Positions 6,456-16,186 of a stretch of 64,000 bases of DNA are shown here, one piece after another. This DNA comes from Bacteroidota bacterium (lineage in GTDB: Bacteria; Bacteroidota; Bacteroidia; Flavobacteriales; Schleiferiaceae), in assembly GCA_003385605.1 (NCBI GenBank), contig QQUU01000007.1:1-64000 (forward strand), given 5' to 3'. A program made the position numbers and the translations under genes. The notes beneath the pieces were generated by a model that saw only the letters and a program-made list of their open reading frames with translations, was not told the origin of the DNA and did no database searches. Every line of letters begins with the position of its first letter. The first letter of the stretch is position 1.

Positions 6456-9059
6456 ATGCTCACTTCGAAAGAAATACGTCGCAAATTTTTACAGTACTTC
6501 GAAAGCAAAGGACACGAGATTGTGCCTTCTGCACCTGTGGTAAATAAGAACGATCCAACCCTCATGTTTATCAATGCGGGAATGAATCCGTTCAAGGATT
6601 TTTTCCTTGGAAACGCCACACCAAAAAATGCACGTATCGCAGACACACAAAAATGTTTGCGCGTCAGTGGGAAACACAACGACCTTGACGAAGTAGGGCA
6701 CGATACCTATCACCACACCTTGTTTGAGATGTTGGGTAACTGGTCCATTGGCGATTACTTCAAGAAGGAAGCCATTGAGTGGGCATGGGACTTATTGACC
6801 AACGTTTACGGTTTGGATAAGGACAGATTGTACGTCACCGTTTTTGAAGGCGATGCCAAAGACGGCCTGCCGCGTGACAACGAAGCCGCAGATTTATGGG
6901 CGCAATTCGTTCCAGCGGAGCGCATTCTTAATGGAAACAAGGCGGATAACTTCTGGGAGATGGGTGAGACCGGGCCTTGTGGACCTTGTTCTGAGATCCA
7001 TGTCGATCTTAGAAGCGAAGAAGAGCGTGCTAAGGTTTCTGGTGCTTCTCTGGTAAATAAGGACCATCCACAGGTCGTGGAAATCTGGAACCTCGTATTC
7101 ATGCAGTTCAACCGCAAAGCAAGTGGCGAGCTAGAGAATCTACCTGCACAGCATATTGATACCGGTATGGGCTTTGAGCGCCTCTGTATGGCGTTGCAGG
7201 GCAAGCAGTCCAATTACGATACAGACGTCTTTACACCACTCATTGATAAGGTCGCAGGTATTTCAGGTATTAAATACGGCGCCGAGGAAGCGACGGACAT
7301 CGCACAACGCGTGATTGCAGACCACATTAGAGCTGTGGCTTTTGCCATTGCTGATGGACAGCTTCCAGCGAGCTCAGGTGCGGGCTATGTTATTCGCCGC
7401 ATTCTACGTCGTGCCATTCGTTACGGGTTCTCTTATTTGAATTTGAAATCACCGTTCATGTTCCAATTGGTCGAAACCTTGGAAAGTGAGATGGGTGAAT
7501 TCTTCCCAGAATTGACCGCCCAACAAGCGTTGGTAGAAAAGGTCATCGAAGAGGAGGAGCAGAGCTTCTTAAAAACTCTTGCACAGGGGTTGGCGAAGCT
7601 TGAAGAGTTTTTAGCGACTGATGCTAAAGTATTAGACGGCAAGCGCGCTTTTGAGTTGTACGACACCTACGGATTCCCGATCGACTTAACGGAGCTCATC
7701 ATGCGTGAGAACGACCGCACCGTGGATATGGCTGGTTTCACTGAAGAGATGACAGCGCAGAAAGAGCGCTCTCGTGCAGCCACCAAATTGAGTACAGACG
7801 ACTGGGTGGAGCTTGAAGAAGACGATAAAGAAGAGTTTATCGGATACGACTACACCGAGGCAGATGTGCGTATCACACGTTATCGCAAGGTGAGTGCGAA
7901 GAAAAAAGAGTTTTACCAATTGGTCCTTTCAATGACCCCGTTCTACGCAGAAGGTGGAGGTCAAGTAGGGGATACAGGAACCTTAACGCAAGGCGAGCGC
8001 ACCATAGCCATTACCAATACCAAGAAAGAGAACGGGATCATCGTTCATTTCACGGATACTTTACCTGAAGATCTTAGCGGAACGTGGCAGGCACAAGTGA
8101 ATACTTCGGACCGCAATGAAACGGCAAAAAACCACAGTGCAACACACTTGATGCACGAGGTACTTCGTGAAGTTTTAGGCGAGCATGTGGAGCAGAAGGG
8201 CTCTTTGGTACGTCCAGATTATTTGCGCTTTGACTTTTCGCACTTCCAAAAGGTAAGCGCGGAGGAATTGGCCACCATTGAAGCAAAGGTTAATGAGCGC
8301 ATTCAAGCCAACTATGCGTTGGAGGAATACCGTAACATTCCTATTGCTGAGGCGAAAAATATGGGTGCGATGGCCCTCTTTGGTGAGAAATATGGCGATA
8401 CGGTTCGTGCCATCAAATTTGGTACCTCCGTGGAACTGTGTGGAGGAATCCACGTACCAGCCACAGGTTCCATAGGCTTGTTCAAATTCATCTCTGAAGG
8501 GGCAGTCGCTGCCGGTGTACGCCGTGTGGAAGCTGTAACCGGAAAAGGCGCACTGGACTATGTGAACGCGGAATTAGCGAAGTTGCGAGCGGCTTCAGAC
8601 ATATTGAAAAACCCGCAAGATTTTGCCGGTGCATTGCAACAGTTGAAAGACAAAGAAGCAGCTGCACAGAAAGAGATTGAAGCATTGCGCAAAGAAAAAG
8701 CGATGCATGCGGTGAAAGATTTAGAAAACAGTGCGGTGGACCATGCAGGTGCTCGCGCGATTGTTTCTCGCACCGCATTAGACGCGGGTAGTGTGAAGGA
8801 CCTTGTGTTCAAACTAAAATCGACCCCAAATACATTAGTAATTTTGGGCAATGTAGCGGGCGGAAAAGTTACGCTAAGCATTGGGGTGAGCGACGACCTT
8901 GTTGCCGACAAGGGCTGGCATGCAGGTAACGCTGTTCGCGCATTGGCACAGCACATCCAAGGCGGTGGCGGTGGCCAACCAGCATTTGCAACGGCAGGCG
9001 GTAAAAACCCAGAAGGAATTGATAAAGTATTGGCCGATTGGCCAAATCATTTTGCATGA
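6456..9059 (+). CDS. alaS: alanyl-tRNA synthetase
   Basis: This 867-residue enzyme charges tRNA-Ala with alanine. The class II catalytic domain is at the N-terminus (SKEIRRKFLQYFESKGH, FINAGMNPFKDFFLG, HTLFEMLGNWSIGDYFKKEA, EMGETGPCGPCSEIH, DTGMGFERL). The tRNA-recognition region is followed by the editing domain with the zinc ligands HSATHLMHE and CGGIHV. The C-terminal DHHA1-type C-Ala domain ends with GGGGGQPAFATAGGKN. Length is normal for the family. It overlaps the next gene by ATGATG/TGA, so translation of the barrel protein is likely coupled. Confidence 0.98.
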   Translation: MLTSKEIRRKFLQYFESKGHEIVPSAPVVNKNDPTLMFINAGMNPFKDFFLGNATPKNARIADTQKCLRVSGKHNDLDEVGHDTYHHTLFEMLGNWSIGDYFKKEAIEWAWDLLTNVYGLDKDRLYVTVFEGDAKDGLPRDNEAADLWAQFVPAERILNGNKADNFWEMGETGPCGPCSEIHVDLRSEEERAKVSGASLVNKDHPQVVEIWNLVFMQFNRKASGELENLPAQHIDTGMGFERLCMALQGKQSNYDTDVFTPLIDKVAGISGIKYGAEEATDIAQRVIADHIRAVAFAIADGQLPASSGAGYVIRRILRRAIRYGFSYLNLKSPFMFQLVETLESEMGEFFPELTAQQALVEKVIEEEEQSFLKTLAQGLAKLEEFLATDAKVLDGKRAFELYDTYGFPIDLTELIMRENDRTVDMAGFTEEMTAQKERSRAATKLSTDDWVELEEDDKEEFIGYDYTEADVRITRYRKVSAKKKEFYQLVLSMTPFYAEGGGQVGDTGTLTQGERTIAITNTKKENGIIVHFTDTLPEDLSGTWQAQVNTSDRNETAKNHSATHLMHEVLREVLGEHVEQKGSLVRPDYLRFDFSHFQKVSAEELATIEAKVNERIQANYALEEYRNIPIAEAKNMGAMALFGEKYGDTVRAIKFGTSVELCGGIHVPATGSIGLFKFISEGAVAAGVRRVEAVTGKGALDYVNAELAKLRAASDILKNPQDFAGALQQLKDKEAAAQKEIEALRKEKAMHAVKDLENSAVDHAGARAIVSRTALDAGSVKDLVFKLKSTPNTLVILGNVAGGKVTLSIGVSDDLVADKGWHAGNAVRALAQHIQGGGGGQPAFATAGGKNPEGIDKVLADWPNHFA

Positions 9060-9844
9060 TGAAGAAATTATTGAGCATTCTTGCGCTCGGTTATAGCGCA
9101 TTGGCCTTCGGTCAAACCGAAGAACCTATTGAATATTTCACAGACAGCGACGTAAGTGATACACGCTTCTCTTTTGCAGCAACCTATGCACCTGCATTTG
9201 CTTCTCGTCGCCTTGCGCTGTACGAGCCACAAATGGACGGTGAGGAGATCTATGCATTGAATAGTGAAGGTGCCTCGGGAATCTTGGGACAGCGCTACGG
9301 AATTATGTCTTACTACGAGTTGCGCAGCATCTTTCATTTGGGCATTGGGTTCATGACCGAACAAACCGGTTACATCACCAACGACTATGCGGTCTTTGAT
9401 CAAAATGCGGTCGTTCAGGATACCATTGGTGTATTTGACGCACGCACGGACATTCAAGCTATCACAGTGCCAATACAGGTGATTTTCCATACACAGATGA
9501 CTGATGCCTGGGCCCTACAAGTGGTGCCTTCGTACGATCTCACGTTTTATCAAAAGATCGACCGCAATTGGATCGGTGAAGGAGTGCCTTCTTACTCTCA
9601 AGATGCCGTAGTAGGTGCACTGGGTACCATGTACCAGCGAGGTACAGACATTAAAAATCACAAGGGCTTTAACGGAACCATCGGTTTTGCATTAGGTAGC
9701 GAGTTTACCATTGCAAGCAATCTGGTGTTCACTGTTCGCGGTGAGTTTAGATTGGCCGCTTTGCCGATCAACAAATTAGACGTTGGTCTTAGCGAGGTGC
9801 CGTACAGCGTTGGTGGAGCGTTCGGCTTCCGTTATTATCTGTAA
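9059..9844 (+). CDS. secreted outer-membrane beta-barrel protein, unknown function
   Basis: This 261-residue protein has a clear signal peptide (MKKLLSILALGYSALAFGQ). ATG 9056 is an equally possible start one codon earlier; both overlap the alaS stop. The mature chain shows repeated short amphipathic strands separated by acidic turns, and ends EVPYSVGGAFGFRYYL, a typical outer-membrane barrel signature with a terminal aromatic residue. I cannot name the family; PorT-like or OmpW-like barrels are alternatives. A convergent bidirectional terminator follows. Confidence 0.7.
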   Translation: MKKLLSILALGYSALAFGQTEEPIEYFTDSDVSDTRFSFAATYAPAFASRRLALYEPQMDGEEIYALNSEGASGILGQRYGIMSYYELRSIFHLGIGFMTEQTGYITNDYAVFDQNAVVQDTIGVFDARTDIQAITVPIQVIFHTQMTDAWALQVVPSYDLTFYQKIDRNWIGEGVPSYSQDAVVGALGTMYQRGTDIKNHKGFNGTIGFALGSEFTIASNLVFTVRGEFRLAALPINKLDVGLSEVPYSVGGAFGFRYYL

Positions 9845-9856
9845 AACCTTATTGCA

Positions 9857-9890
9857 TAAAAAAAGCCCGGGCATCCGCCCGGGCTTTTTT
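9857..9890. terminator. bidirectional terminator
   Basis: GCCCGGGC (9865-9872) and GCCCGGGC (9877-9884) form the stem with loop ATCC, flanked by A7 and T6. It lies between the convergent barrel gene and the OmpH-like lipoprotein gene. Confidence 0.92.
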
Positions 9891-9907
9891 GTTTGGAATC
9901 AAAAATT

Positions 9908-10507
9908 TTATTCCGCGCTCGTGCTGTCTGCTGCCTCTTCTGAAGCTGCAGATGCTTCCTCTTCACTAGGTGTTTCGCGGCTCTCGTTGAGCATGTTTAC
10001 CATACGCTCGGTAATGTCGAAATCGGTATTGGCGTAGATGATTTGTCCGCCCTCTTCGTAGAGCAGGATGAAATCTAGATTGAGTTCATCTTTCAATACG
10101 GCGATGGCTTTATCCATGTCCTCGCGCATCATCTTGGTTAAATCTTGCTGCTTCTTGACCAGTTGTGCTTGTGCTGCCTGCTCTACTTGAAGGTATTGCT
10201 GTTGCACACGCATAAGATCTGCTTCATTGGCTTCGCGCTGACGAGCACTCATCTTTGGTGCCTCTTGCTGGTAAAGCGCAATGTTCTCTTGCAAAGTTTG
10301 CTGGCGACGCTGAAGGTCTTCTACAAGCACCTTTTCTTCCTCGATAAGCTCAAGGGCCAATTCCTCAAAGTACTCATATTGACTCTGCAAAGAGTCGATA
10401 CGTACGTAGGCAAGGCGAATGCCACTATCTGTATTTTCTACTGCGGCAGGCTGCGAACAGCTCGCCATCATGCTTAGGCCTATAGCGGCCAAAAAGAACT
10501 TTTTCAT
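9908..10507 (-). CDS. OmpH/Skp-like lipoprotein
   Basis: This is a 199-residue protein. The N-terminus MKKFFLAAIGLSMMASC is a lipoprotein signal with lipidated Cys17. Residues about 32-165 follow the OmpH (Skp) pattern: IRLAYVRIDSLQSQYEYF, a long coiled-coil arm rich in Gln and Glu (LQRRQQTLQENIALYQQEA through LVKKQQDLTKMM), then DELNLDFILLYEEGGQIIYAN. Skp proteins chaperone unfolded outer-membrane proteins in the periplasm. A lipid anchor is unusual for classical Skp but seen among Bacteroidota OmpH proteins. The tail is acidic and Ser/Ala-rich. It starts one base after the hutU stop, so it is the last gene of the DUF5522-hutU unit. Confidence 0.85.
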   Translation of the reverse strand: MKKFFLAAIGLSMMASCSQPAAVENTDSGIRLAYVRIDSLQSQYEYFEELALELIEEEKVLVEDLQRRQQTLQENIALYQQEAPKMSARQREANEADLMRVQQQYLQVEQAAQAQLVKKQQDLTKMMREDMDKAIAVLKDELNLDFILLYEEGGQIIYANTDFDITERMVNMLNESRETPSEEEASAASEEAADSTSAE

Positions 10508-10508
10508 T

Positions 10509-12506
10509 TTAAAAATCTAGGTTGTTCAATACGTTTTCGTCTACGAGCTTCGGCACGGTCACCTTCAAATTCGGGGTACGCTCCATCTCGCGCTCGATGG
10601 CGAATATAGCTTCTTTATTTCTAGCCCACGACCTTCTCGCGATTCCATTGTTTACATCGTAGAGCAACATGTTTTCAAGCTTGCGCTCAGCTTCCTCAGA
10701 GCCGTCGAGCAACATGCCGAATCCGCCGTTGATCACTTCGCCCCATCCAACGCCGCCGCCGTTGTGAATACTCACCCAGGTAGCGCCTCGGAAACTATCG
10801 CCAATGACGTTTTGGATGGCCATATCTGCGGTGAAGCTCGAGCCGTCGTAGATGTTCGAGGTCTCGCGGTACGGACTGTCTGTACCACTGACATCGTGGT
10901 GGTCACGGCCCAATACAACGGGGCCAATCTCTCCAGCGGCAATGGCTTTATTGAACGCGCGTGCGATCTCAATGCGACCTTCGCTATCGGCATACAAGAT
11001 GCGCGCCTGAGAGCCTACGACCAATTTATTTTCTTTGGCGCCTTTGATCCAACGAATGTTGTCGTCCATCTGCTGGCGAATTTCTTCCGGCGCCTTGGCC
11101 ATGAGTCCTTCAAGGATTTCTTGGGCGATGGCATCGGTCTTATCTAAATCGGCCCCATCGCCACTGGCACATACCCAGCGGAACGGACCAAAACCGTAGT
11201 CGAAACACATTGGGCCCATGATGTCTTGCACATAAGACGGGTAGCGGAAGTGCTCGCCGTCTGCGGCCATAATTTCTGCGCCGGCGCGCGAGCTTTCCAA
11301 TAAGAATGCGTTACCGTAATCAAAGAAGTACATGCCGTTTTCTACGAGTGCATTAACCGCCTTCACGTGACGCTTCAAGGTCGCTTGGATGCGTACTTTG
11401 AACTCTTCAGGGTTGTTCGCCATCATTTCGTTCGACTCCTCATAGCTCATGCCCTGAGGGTAATATCCTCCGGCCCAAGGGTTGTGCAGGGAGGTCTGGT
11501 CAGAACCCAGGTCGACGTGCACGTTGCGCTGCACCATGCGCTCCCAGAGGTCCACGATGTTTCCTATGTAGGCGATGCTTCGTGCGCGTTTTTCCGCCTG
11601 GAATTCTAGTGCCATGTCGATGGCCTCATCGGTGCTGGTGGTAATCTCGTCCACCCAGCCTTGCTCGTGACGCTTGTAGGCTGCCTTTGGGTTAATCTCT
11701 GCGGTGATGCTCACCACACCAGCGATATTCCCTGCTTTAGGCTGCGCGCCAGACATACCGCCCAAACCCGCAGTGACAAATAGTTTTCCTTCCGGACCAC
11801 CGCTAGATTTCATGCGTGCCGCATTCAGTACGGTGATGGTTGTTCCGTGCACGATCCCTTGTGGACCAATGTACATGTAAGAACCGGCCGTCATTTGACC
11901 GTATTGGGTAACGCCTAGGGCATTGAATTTTTCCCAATCGTCCGGCTGGCTGTAATTCGGAATCATCATTCCGTTGGTCACTACGACACGCGGTGCTTCT
12001 TTGGAAGAAGGGAAGAGGCCCATCGGATGGCCGCTGTACATGTGTAGGGTCTGCTCCTCAGTCATTTCGCTGAGGTATTTCATCGTCAAGAGGTATTGTG
12101 CCCAATTCTGGAACACCGCCCCATTACCGCCGTAGGTGATCAGTTCCTCCGGGTGTTGCGCCACCGCCGGATCCAGGTTGTTCTGGATCATCAACATGAT
12201 GGCCGCCGCCTGAGGCGTTTTGCACGGATATTCTTCAATACCACGAGCATGCATGTCGTAAGAAGGCTTGAAACGGTACATGTAAATGCGTCCAAATTCC
12301 TTGAGCTCCTCTAAAAATTCTGGGGCCAATTCCGCATGCCACTCCTTCGGAAAGTAGCGCAAGGCATTTTCCAAGGCCAGGCGCTTTTCGCCGGCACTCA
12401 AGATGTCTTTGCGCTTAGGCGCTCGGTTTACTTCCGTTCCAACGGTGCGTCTTGGCGGCAATTCTGCGGGAATACCCGCTACTATCTCTTGCTGAAAGGT
12501 GGTCAT
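10509..12506 (-). CDS. hutU: urocanate hydratase
   Basis: This is a 665-residue enzyme from ATG 12506 (MTTFQQEIVAG). An upstream in-frame ATG at 12542 would overlap the DUF5522 gene, so the downstream start is preferred; it lies one base after that gene's TAA. Urocanase adds water to urocanate in histidine breakdown, using tightly bound NAD. Conserved blocks are present: YGGNGAVFQNWAQY, MYSGHPMGLFPS, GPQGIVHGTT, the NAD site TAGLGGMSGAQPKAG, and HNGGGVGWGEVINGGFG. The protein is longer than the roughly 550-residue proteobacterial form, as in other Bacteroidota. No hutH, hutI or hutG lies in the window. Confidence 0.96.
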   Translation of the reverse strand: MTTFQQEIVAGIPAELPPRRTVGTEVNRAPKRKDILSAGEKRLALENALRYFPKEWHAELAPEFLEELKEFGRIYMYRFKPSYDMHARGIEEYPCKTPQAAAIMLMIQNNLDPAVAQHPEELITYGGNGAVFQNWAQYLLTMKYLSEMTEEQTLHMYSGHPMGLFPSSKEAPRVVVTNGMMIPNYSQPDDWEKFNALGVTQYGQMTAGSYMYIGPQGIVHGTTITVLNAARMKSSGGPEGKLFVTAGLGGMSGAQPKAGNIAGVVSITAEINPKAAYKRHEQGWVDEITTSTDEAIDMALEFQAEKRARSIAYIGNIVDLWERMVQRNVHVDLGSDQTSLHNPWAGGYYPQGMSYEESNEMMANNPEEFKVRIQATLKRHVKAVNALVENGMYFFDYGNAFLLESSRAGAEIMAADGEHFRYPSYVQDIMGPMCFDYGFGPFRWVCASGDGADLDKTDAIAQEILEGLMAKAPEEIRQQMDDNIRWIKGAKENKLVVGSQARILYADSEGRIEIARAFNKAIAAGEIGPVVLGRDHHDVSGTDSPYRETSNIYDGSSFTADMAIQNVIGDSFRGATWVSIHNGGGVGWGEVINGGFGMLLDGSEEAERKLENMLLYDVNNGIARRSWARNKEAIFAIEREMERTPNLKVTVPKLVDENVLNNLDF

Positions 12507-12507
12507 T

Positions 12508-12696
<189 letters not shown>

Positions 12697-12713
12697 TCAA
12701 AGTTACATCACCG

Positions 12714-12721
12714 TACCTTTG
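12714..12721 (+). promoter_or_regulatory. -7 promoter element of the PLP-enzyme gene
   Basis: TACCTTTG matches TAnnTTTG exactly and ends only five bases before ATG 12727, so the transcript would be leaderless or nearly so. A TTG at 12687-12689 is 24 bases upstream, slightly too far. Confidence 0.5.
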
Positions 12722-12726
12722 CGACT

Positions 12727-13557
12727 ATGAAATCGGACCAATTTCCTTTCAATCTACCCTCACCACTAGAAAAGTTGCACCTGCAGGGGCGCGATTTATG
12801 GATAAAACGCGACGATCTCATCCACCCCATAGTCTCCGGCAACAAGTGGCGTAAGCTCCAAGGATTCTTCAAAATACTAGCACCTGGAGAGCCTATCACG
12901 ACCTTTGGTGGTGCCTTTAGCAATCACTTGCCGGCCGCAGCTTTCGCAGCCAAGCACTTTGGTCATCCCATCACAGGTGTGGTGCGCGGCGAGGAATTGA
13001 ACGCCTCAAGCAACGACTTGCTGAAGTATTGTCAGGCACAAGGGATGGCCTTGGAATTTGTTCCTCGCAGTGCGTTTAGGTCCTTACGCGAAAGCGGTTG
13101 GACGGGATACGAGGGCAGAGTACTTCCTGAGGGCGGTGCTGGGTTGCACGCCATGGAGGGTTGTGGAGCGATATGGAAAGAATTGGCCCATGAACCCGAT
13201 CACCTCGTGCTCGCCTCAGGTACAGGTACCACCGTATCTGGCATTCTTGCGGCGATGCCTCCGTACTGCAAAACGAAGGTCCACGTAGTGAGTGCTGTGA
13301 AAGGCGCCCACAAAGAACGCGCCGCAGTGCAGCAGCAGGCCTTGGCAAAACACATTACCCTTCACTGGGAAGATGAAACTCATTTTGGCGGCTTTGGAAA
13401 ATGGTCGCCTTCACTGCTCGAGGAGGCTGAGAATTTTGAGCAAACTACGGGTATACCACTGGATCCCAACTACAACGCAAAGGTGTGGGCATACCTCCAA
13501 CGCACCAGCTTACAAGGAAAAGTGGTGTGGATTCACACCGGCGGCGTTCGATTCTAA
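12727..13557 (+). CDS. PLP-dependent D-cysteine desulfhydrase / ACC deaminase-like enzyme
   Basis: This is a 276-residue fold-type II PLP enzyme. The start ATG 12727 follows a promoter box; longer upstream frames run through the divergent DUF5522 region. Visible features: LWIKRDDLIHP, the PLP-binding lysine in SGNKWRKL, the Ser/Asn loop FGGAFSNHLPAAAFAA, the phosphate-binding loop ASGTGTTVSG, and the C-terminal HTGG. These match the 1-aminocyclopropane-1-carboxylate deaminase/D-cysteine desulfhydrase group. The sequence does not decide between D-cysteine breakdown to pyruvate, sulfide and ammonia, and another small amino acid. Its TAA overlaps the kmo stop on the other strand. Confidence 0.85.
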   Translation: MKSDQFPFNLPSPLEKLHLQGRDLWIKRDDLIHPIVSGNKWRKLQGFFKILAPGEPITTFGGAFSNHLPAAAFAAKHFGHPITGVVRGEELNASSNDLLKYCQAQGMALEFVPRSAFRSLRESGWTGYEGRVLPEGGAGLHAMEGCGAIWKELAHEPDHLVLASGTGTTVSGILAAMPPYCKTKVHVVSAVKGAHKERAAVQQQALAKHITLHWEDETHFGGFGKWSPSLLEEAENFEQTTGIPLDPNYNAKVWAYLQRTSLQGKVVWIHTGGVRF

Positions 13558-14897
13558 CGGACAGATTCGAACAATCGGAGCACTTCTTGCTCTACCTCTT
13601 CACTGTCCCAATTCTCCTCGACACCATCCATGGCTAGAATTTCTTCCATGATTCGATCGTGACGCTCTCCTTCGGCCTTTGCTTCATGGTACGGGATGTT
13701 GGTGAACTTCACCAAAGTGTAGAGCGGCGTCCATTTGTCAGGATGATTGGCTTGCACCTTACGCTCTATTTTTTTGCGCAATTGGAAGCTTGGATCGGCC
13801 ACCAGGTCGCGCATTTCAATGAAGTTTCTCAAGCTTAAGTCTACCAGAGCATTGCCTGCAGGCACACGTTGTTCTGTGTAGATTTCCAGTACTTTTTTCA
13901 TGTCGGAATCTCCGTGCTCATCGAGCAGCTCCAAGAATACGCGAACATCTTCCAGCGATCCATTCATGCCCTCGCCATAGAAAGGAACGGTGGCATGTGC
14001 GGCATCACCTATGAGCATGGTATTGGCGCCCCAATGGTAAGGTTCACAACGAATACACGCCAAGGCCGACGTAGGGTTGCTTTCCCATTGCTCCTCTAAA
14101 TTAGGAATGAGCGGGATGGCGTCTTTGAAATACTTCTCGAAGTAACGCATACCGTCTGCCCCCGTTTTGAGGTGGTCCAATCCGTATTCGCCGTCGAACG
14201 GTGCGAAAACCGTTCCGGTGAAACCGTTGTCTGTATTGGCCAGTCCCATCAGCATGAATTCGCGGCGCGGCCAGATGTGCAGCGCATCGATGTTGAGTTG
14301 CGGTGCTCCGTTTTCGCCGGCAGGAATATGAACTTCCTTATACCCACTGTCAATAAACTCTTGGCTGTAATTAAAGCGCGGTTGCTTCATCAAGGCGCCA
14401 CGCACCGAAGAGCCTGTTCCATCCGCCCCAACGATGAGGTCGGCTGAATAGGCATTGAGCTGTTCGCCTTGCTTCATATGAACGGTCCCCGTGTTGAAGT
14501 CCACATGTTCACAGAAAGCGTCAAAGGTGATTGTTACATTCGGCAGCGCTTCGGCCAATTCCACCAAAGTTTTATTGAACTCGCCACGGCTAATGCTGTG
14601 AATAGCTTTGTTGTCAATGTTGTAGGCAAAGTAACTCTCGTTGCCTTCGAGGTCGTGGATCTGTCGCCCGTATGCCGGGACCACAATCTTACGGATCTCT
14701 TCCTCTATGCCGGCGTAGGCCAATGCCGTCCAGCCCCTGTGACTAACGACAAGGTTGATGGATCTTCCCGAGCCGTAACTGGATTTGCGTGGGTCCGGTC
14801 GTTTTTCAAAAACCTGAACCTCGTAGCCTTTTTTACCCATGGCGTAGGCCATGTATGATCCTGCCAAGCCGGCACCGACGATAATCACTTTTTTCAT
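13554..14897 (-). CDS. kmo: kynurenine 3-monooxygenase
   Basis: This 447-residue FAD enzyme hydroxylates L-kynurenine with NADPH and O2. The Rossmann FAD motif VGAGLAGSYMA is at residues 7-17, the GRSINLVVSHRG block follows, then VGADGTGSSVR and the second FAD motif GDAAHATVPFYGEGMN. The C-terminal third has the helical region usual in KMO, although strong membrane helices are not evident. Its start overlaps the kynU stop by four bases (ATGA), so the two form one translational unit: kynurenine to 3-hydroxykynurenine, then 3-hydroxyanthranilate and alanine. No kynA (tryptophan dioxygenase) or haaO is present in the window. Confidence 0.96.
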   Translation of the reverse strand: MKKVIIVGAGLAGSYMAYAMGKKGYEVQVFEKRPDPRKSSYGSGRSINLVVSHRGWTALAYAGIEEEIRKIVVPAYGRQIHDLEGNESYFAYNIDNKAIHSISRGEFNKTLVELAEALPNVTITFDAFCEHVDFNTGTVHMKQGEQLNAYSADLIVGADGTGSSVRGALMKQPRFNYSQEFIDSGYKEVHIPAGENGAPQLNIDALHIWPRREFMLMGLANTDNGFTGTVFAPFDGEYGLDHLKTGADGMRYFEKYFKDAIPLIPNLEEQWESNPTSALACIRCEPYHWGANTMLIGDAAHATVPFYGEGMNGSLEDVRVFLELLDEHGDSDMKKVLEIYTEQRVPAGNALVDLSLRNFIEMRDLVADPSFQLRKKIERKVQANHPDKWTPLYTLVKFTNIPYHEAKAEGERHDRIMEEILAMDGVEENWDSEEVEQEVLRLFESVR

Positions 14898-16168
14898 GCT
14901 TGCTGTGCTTTGAGGTAGTTCAACAAGATTTCACCAAAGGCGCGAATGTCCTCGAAGTTATTGTAGAGCGGAACGGGTGCCATGCGAATGACATTGGGTT
15001 CGCGCCAATCGGCAATTACGCCGTGCTCCATTAAATAGTCGAACAGCGGTCTTCCGTAGCCGTGCACAAGCAAGGATATTTGTGCGCCGCGCTCCTCTTT
15101 TGGAGTGATAATTTCGAAATTACTGCCCGATTCTTCTGCCACAAACTCCAACACCTCCTGCAAGTACCCTGTCAGCTTTCTGCTCTTTGCACGCAGGTTT
15201 TCTACGCCCGCCTTGTCAAATAAATCCAGGCTTGCACGAAGCGGTGCCATCGCCATTACTGGGACATTCGAAAGTTGCCAAGCTTCTGCCGTAGGTATAG
15301 GCTTGAAGGTTTCGGGCATTTCAAAACGAGTTTCTTTATCGTGTCCCCACCATCCTTCGAATCTTGGGATGTCGGCCTTGCCATGGTGGCGTTCATGCAC
15401 AAAGTACCCGGCCGTTGCCCCAGGACCTGAGTTGATGTATTTGTAGTGGCACCATGCGGCGAAATCTACATTCCAATCGTGCAATTTGATGTCGATATTT
15501 CCTGCGCCGTGCGCCAAATCCCAACCGACCGTAATGCCTTTGTTTTGCGCATAGGTGGTAAGGTGTTTCATGTCCATCACTTGACCGGTGTAGTAATTTA
15601 CCCCGCCGATCATCATCATCGCAATTTCTTCTCCATGGGCATCGATAGCGGCCATAAAGTCTTCCTTGCGAATGTGGTGTTCACCCTCGCGCGGTCCCAC
15701 CTCGATCAGGTGTTCTTTTGGATCTAATCCATGGTAGCGCAGTTGAGAGGCTAAGGCATATTGGTCCGACGGGAAGGCTTTAGCTTCGCACAAAATCTTC
15801 GTGCGCTTGCCTTCCGGACGAAAGAAGCTTACCATCAACAAATGCAAGTTGTTGGTCAGTGAACCCATGACCACAACTTCTTCAGGTTTGGCGCCCACGA
15901 GTTTTGATAGGCTTTCCGAAAAGAATTCATGGTACGGCATCCATGGGCGACGGGCATGAAAATGTCCTTCTACGCCCCAGTTCTTCCAATCCTCAAGTTC
16001 CTCTTCGAGGTATTTTTCGGCCAATTTTGGCATCAGCCCCAAGCTGTTGCCCGTGAAGTAGAGCGTTTGCTTGCCGTCGATCACGGGGAGGTGAAATTCG
16101 TTGCGGAAGTGGGCCAATGAATCATTGGCGTCGAGTTCCTGTGCGTGTGCTTTACTGAGTACGTTCAT
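14894..16168 (-). CDS. kynU: kynureninase
   Basis: This is a 424-residue PLP enzyme. Markers: YFTGNSLGLMPK near the N-terminus, GSLTNNLHLLMVSFF, the Schiff-base region WCHYKYINSGPGATAGYFVHE with the PLP lysine, DLAHGAGN contacting the pyridine, and FEGWWGHD. It cleaves (3-hydroxy)kynurenine to (3-hydroxy)anthranilate and alanine. It lies between a UbiA-like membrane gene (18 bases upstream) and kmo (4-base overlap) in one minus-strand unit that supports tryptophan breakdown or de novo NAD synthesis from tryptophan. Its length is typical. Confidence 0.96.
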   Translation of the reverse strand: MNVLSKAHAQELDANDSLAHFRNEFHLPVIDGKQTLYFTGNSLGLMPKLAEKYLEEELEDWKNWGVEGHFHARRPWMPYHEFFSESLSKLVGAKPEEVVVMGSLTNNLHLLMVSFFRPEGKRTKILCEAKAFPSDQYALASQLRYHGLDPKEHLIEVGPREGEHHIRKEDFMAAIDAHGEEIAMMMIGGVNYYTGQVMDMKHLTTYAQNKGITVGWDLAHGAGNIDIKLHDWNVDFAAWCHYKYINSGPGATAGYFVHERHHGKADIPRFEGWWGHDKETRFEMPETFKPIPTAEAWQLSNVPVMAMAPLRASLDLFDKAGVENLRAKSRKLTGYLQEVLEFVAEESGSNFEIITPKEERGAQISLLVHGYGRPLFDYLMEHGVIADWREPNVIRMAPVPLYNNFEDIRAFGEILLNYLKAQQA

Positions 16169-16186
16169 GGTTGTATTATGGGTGCC

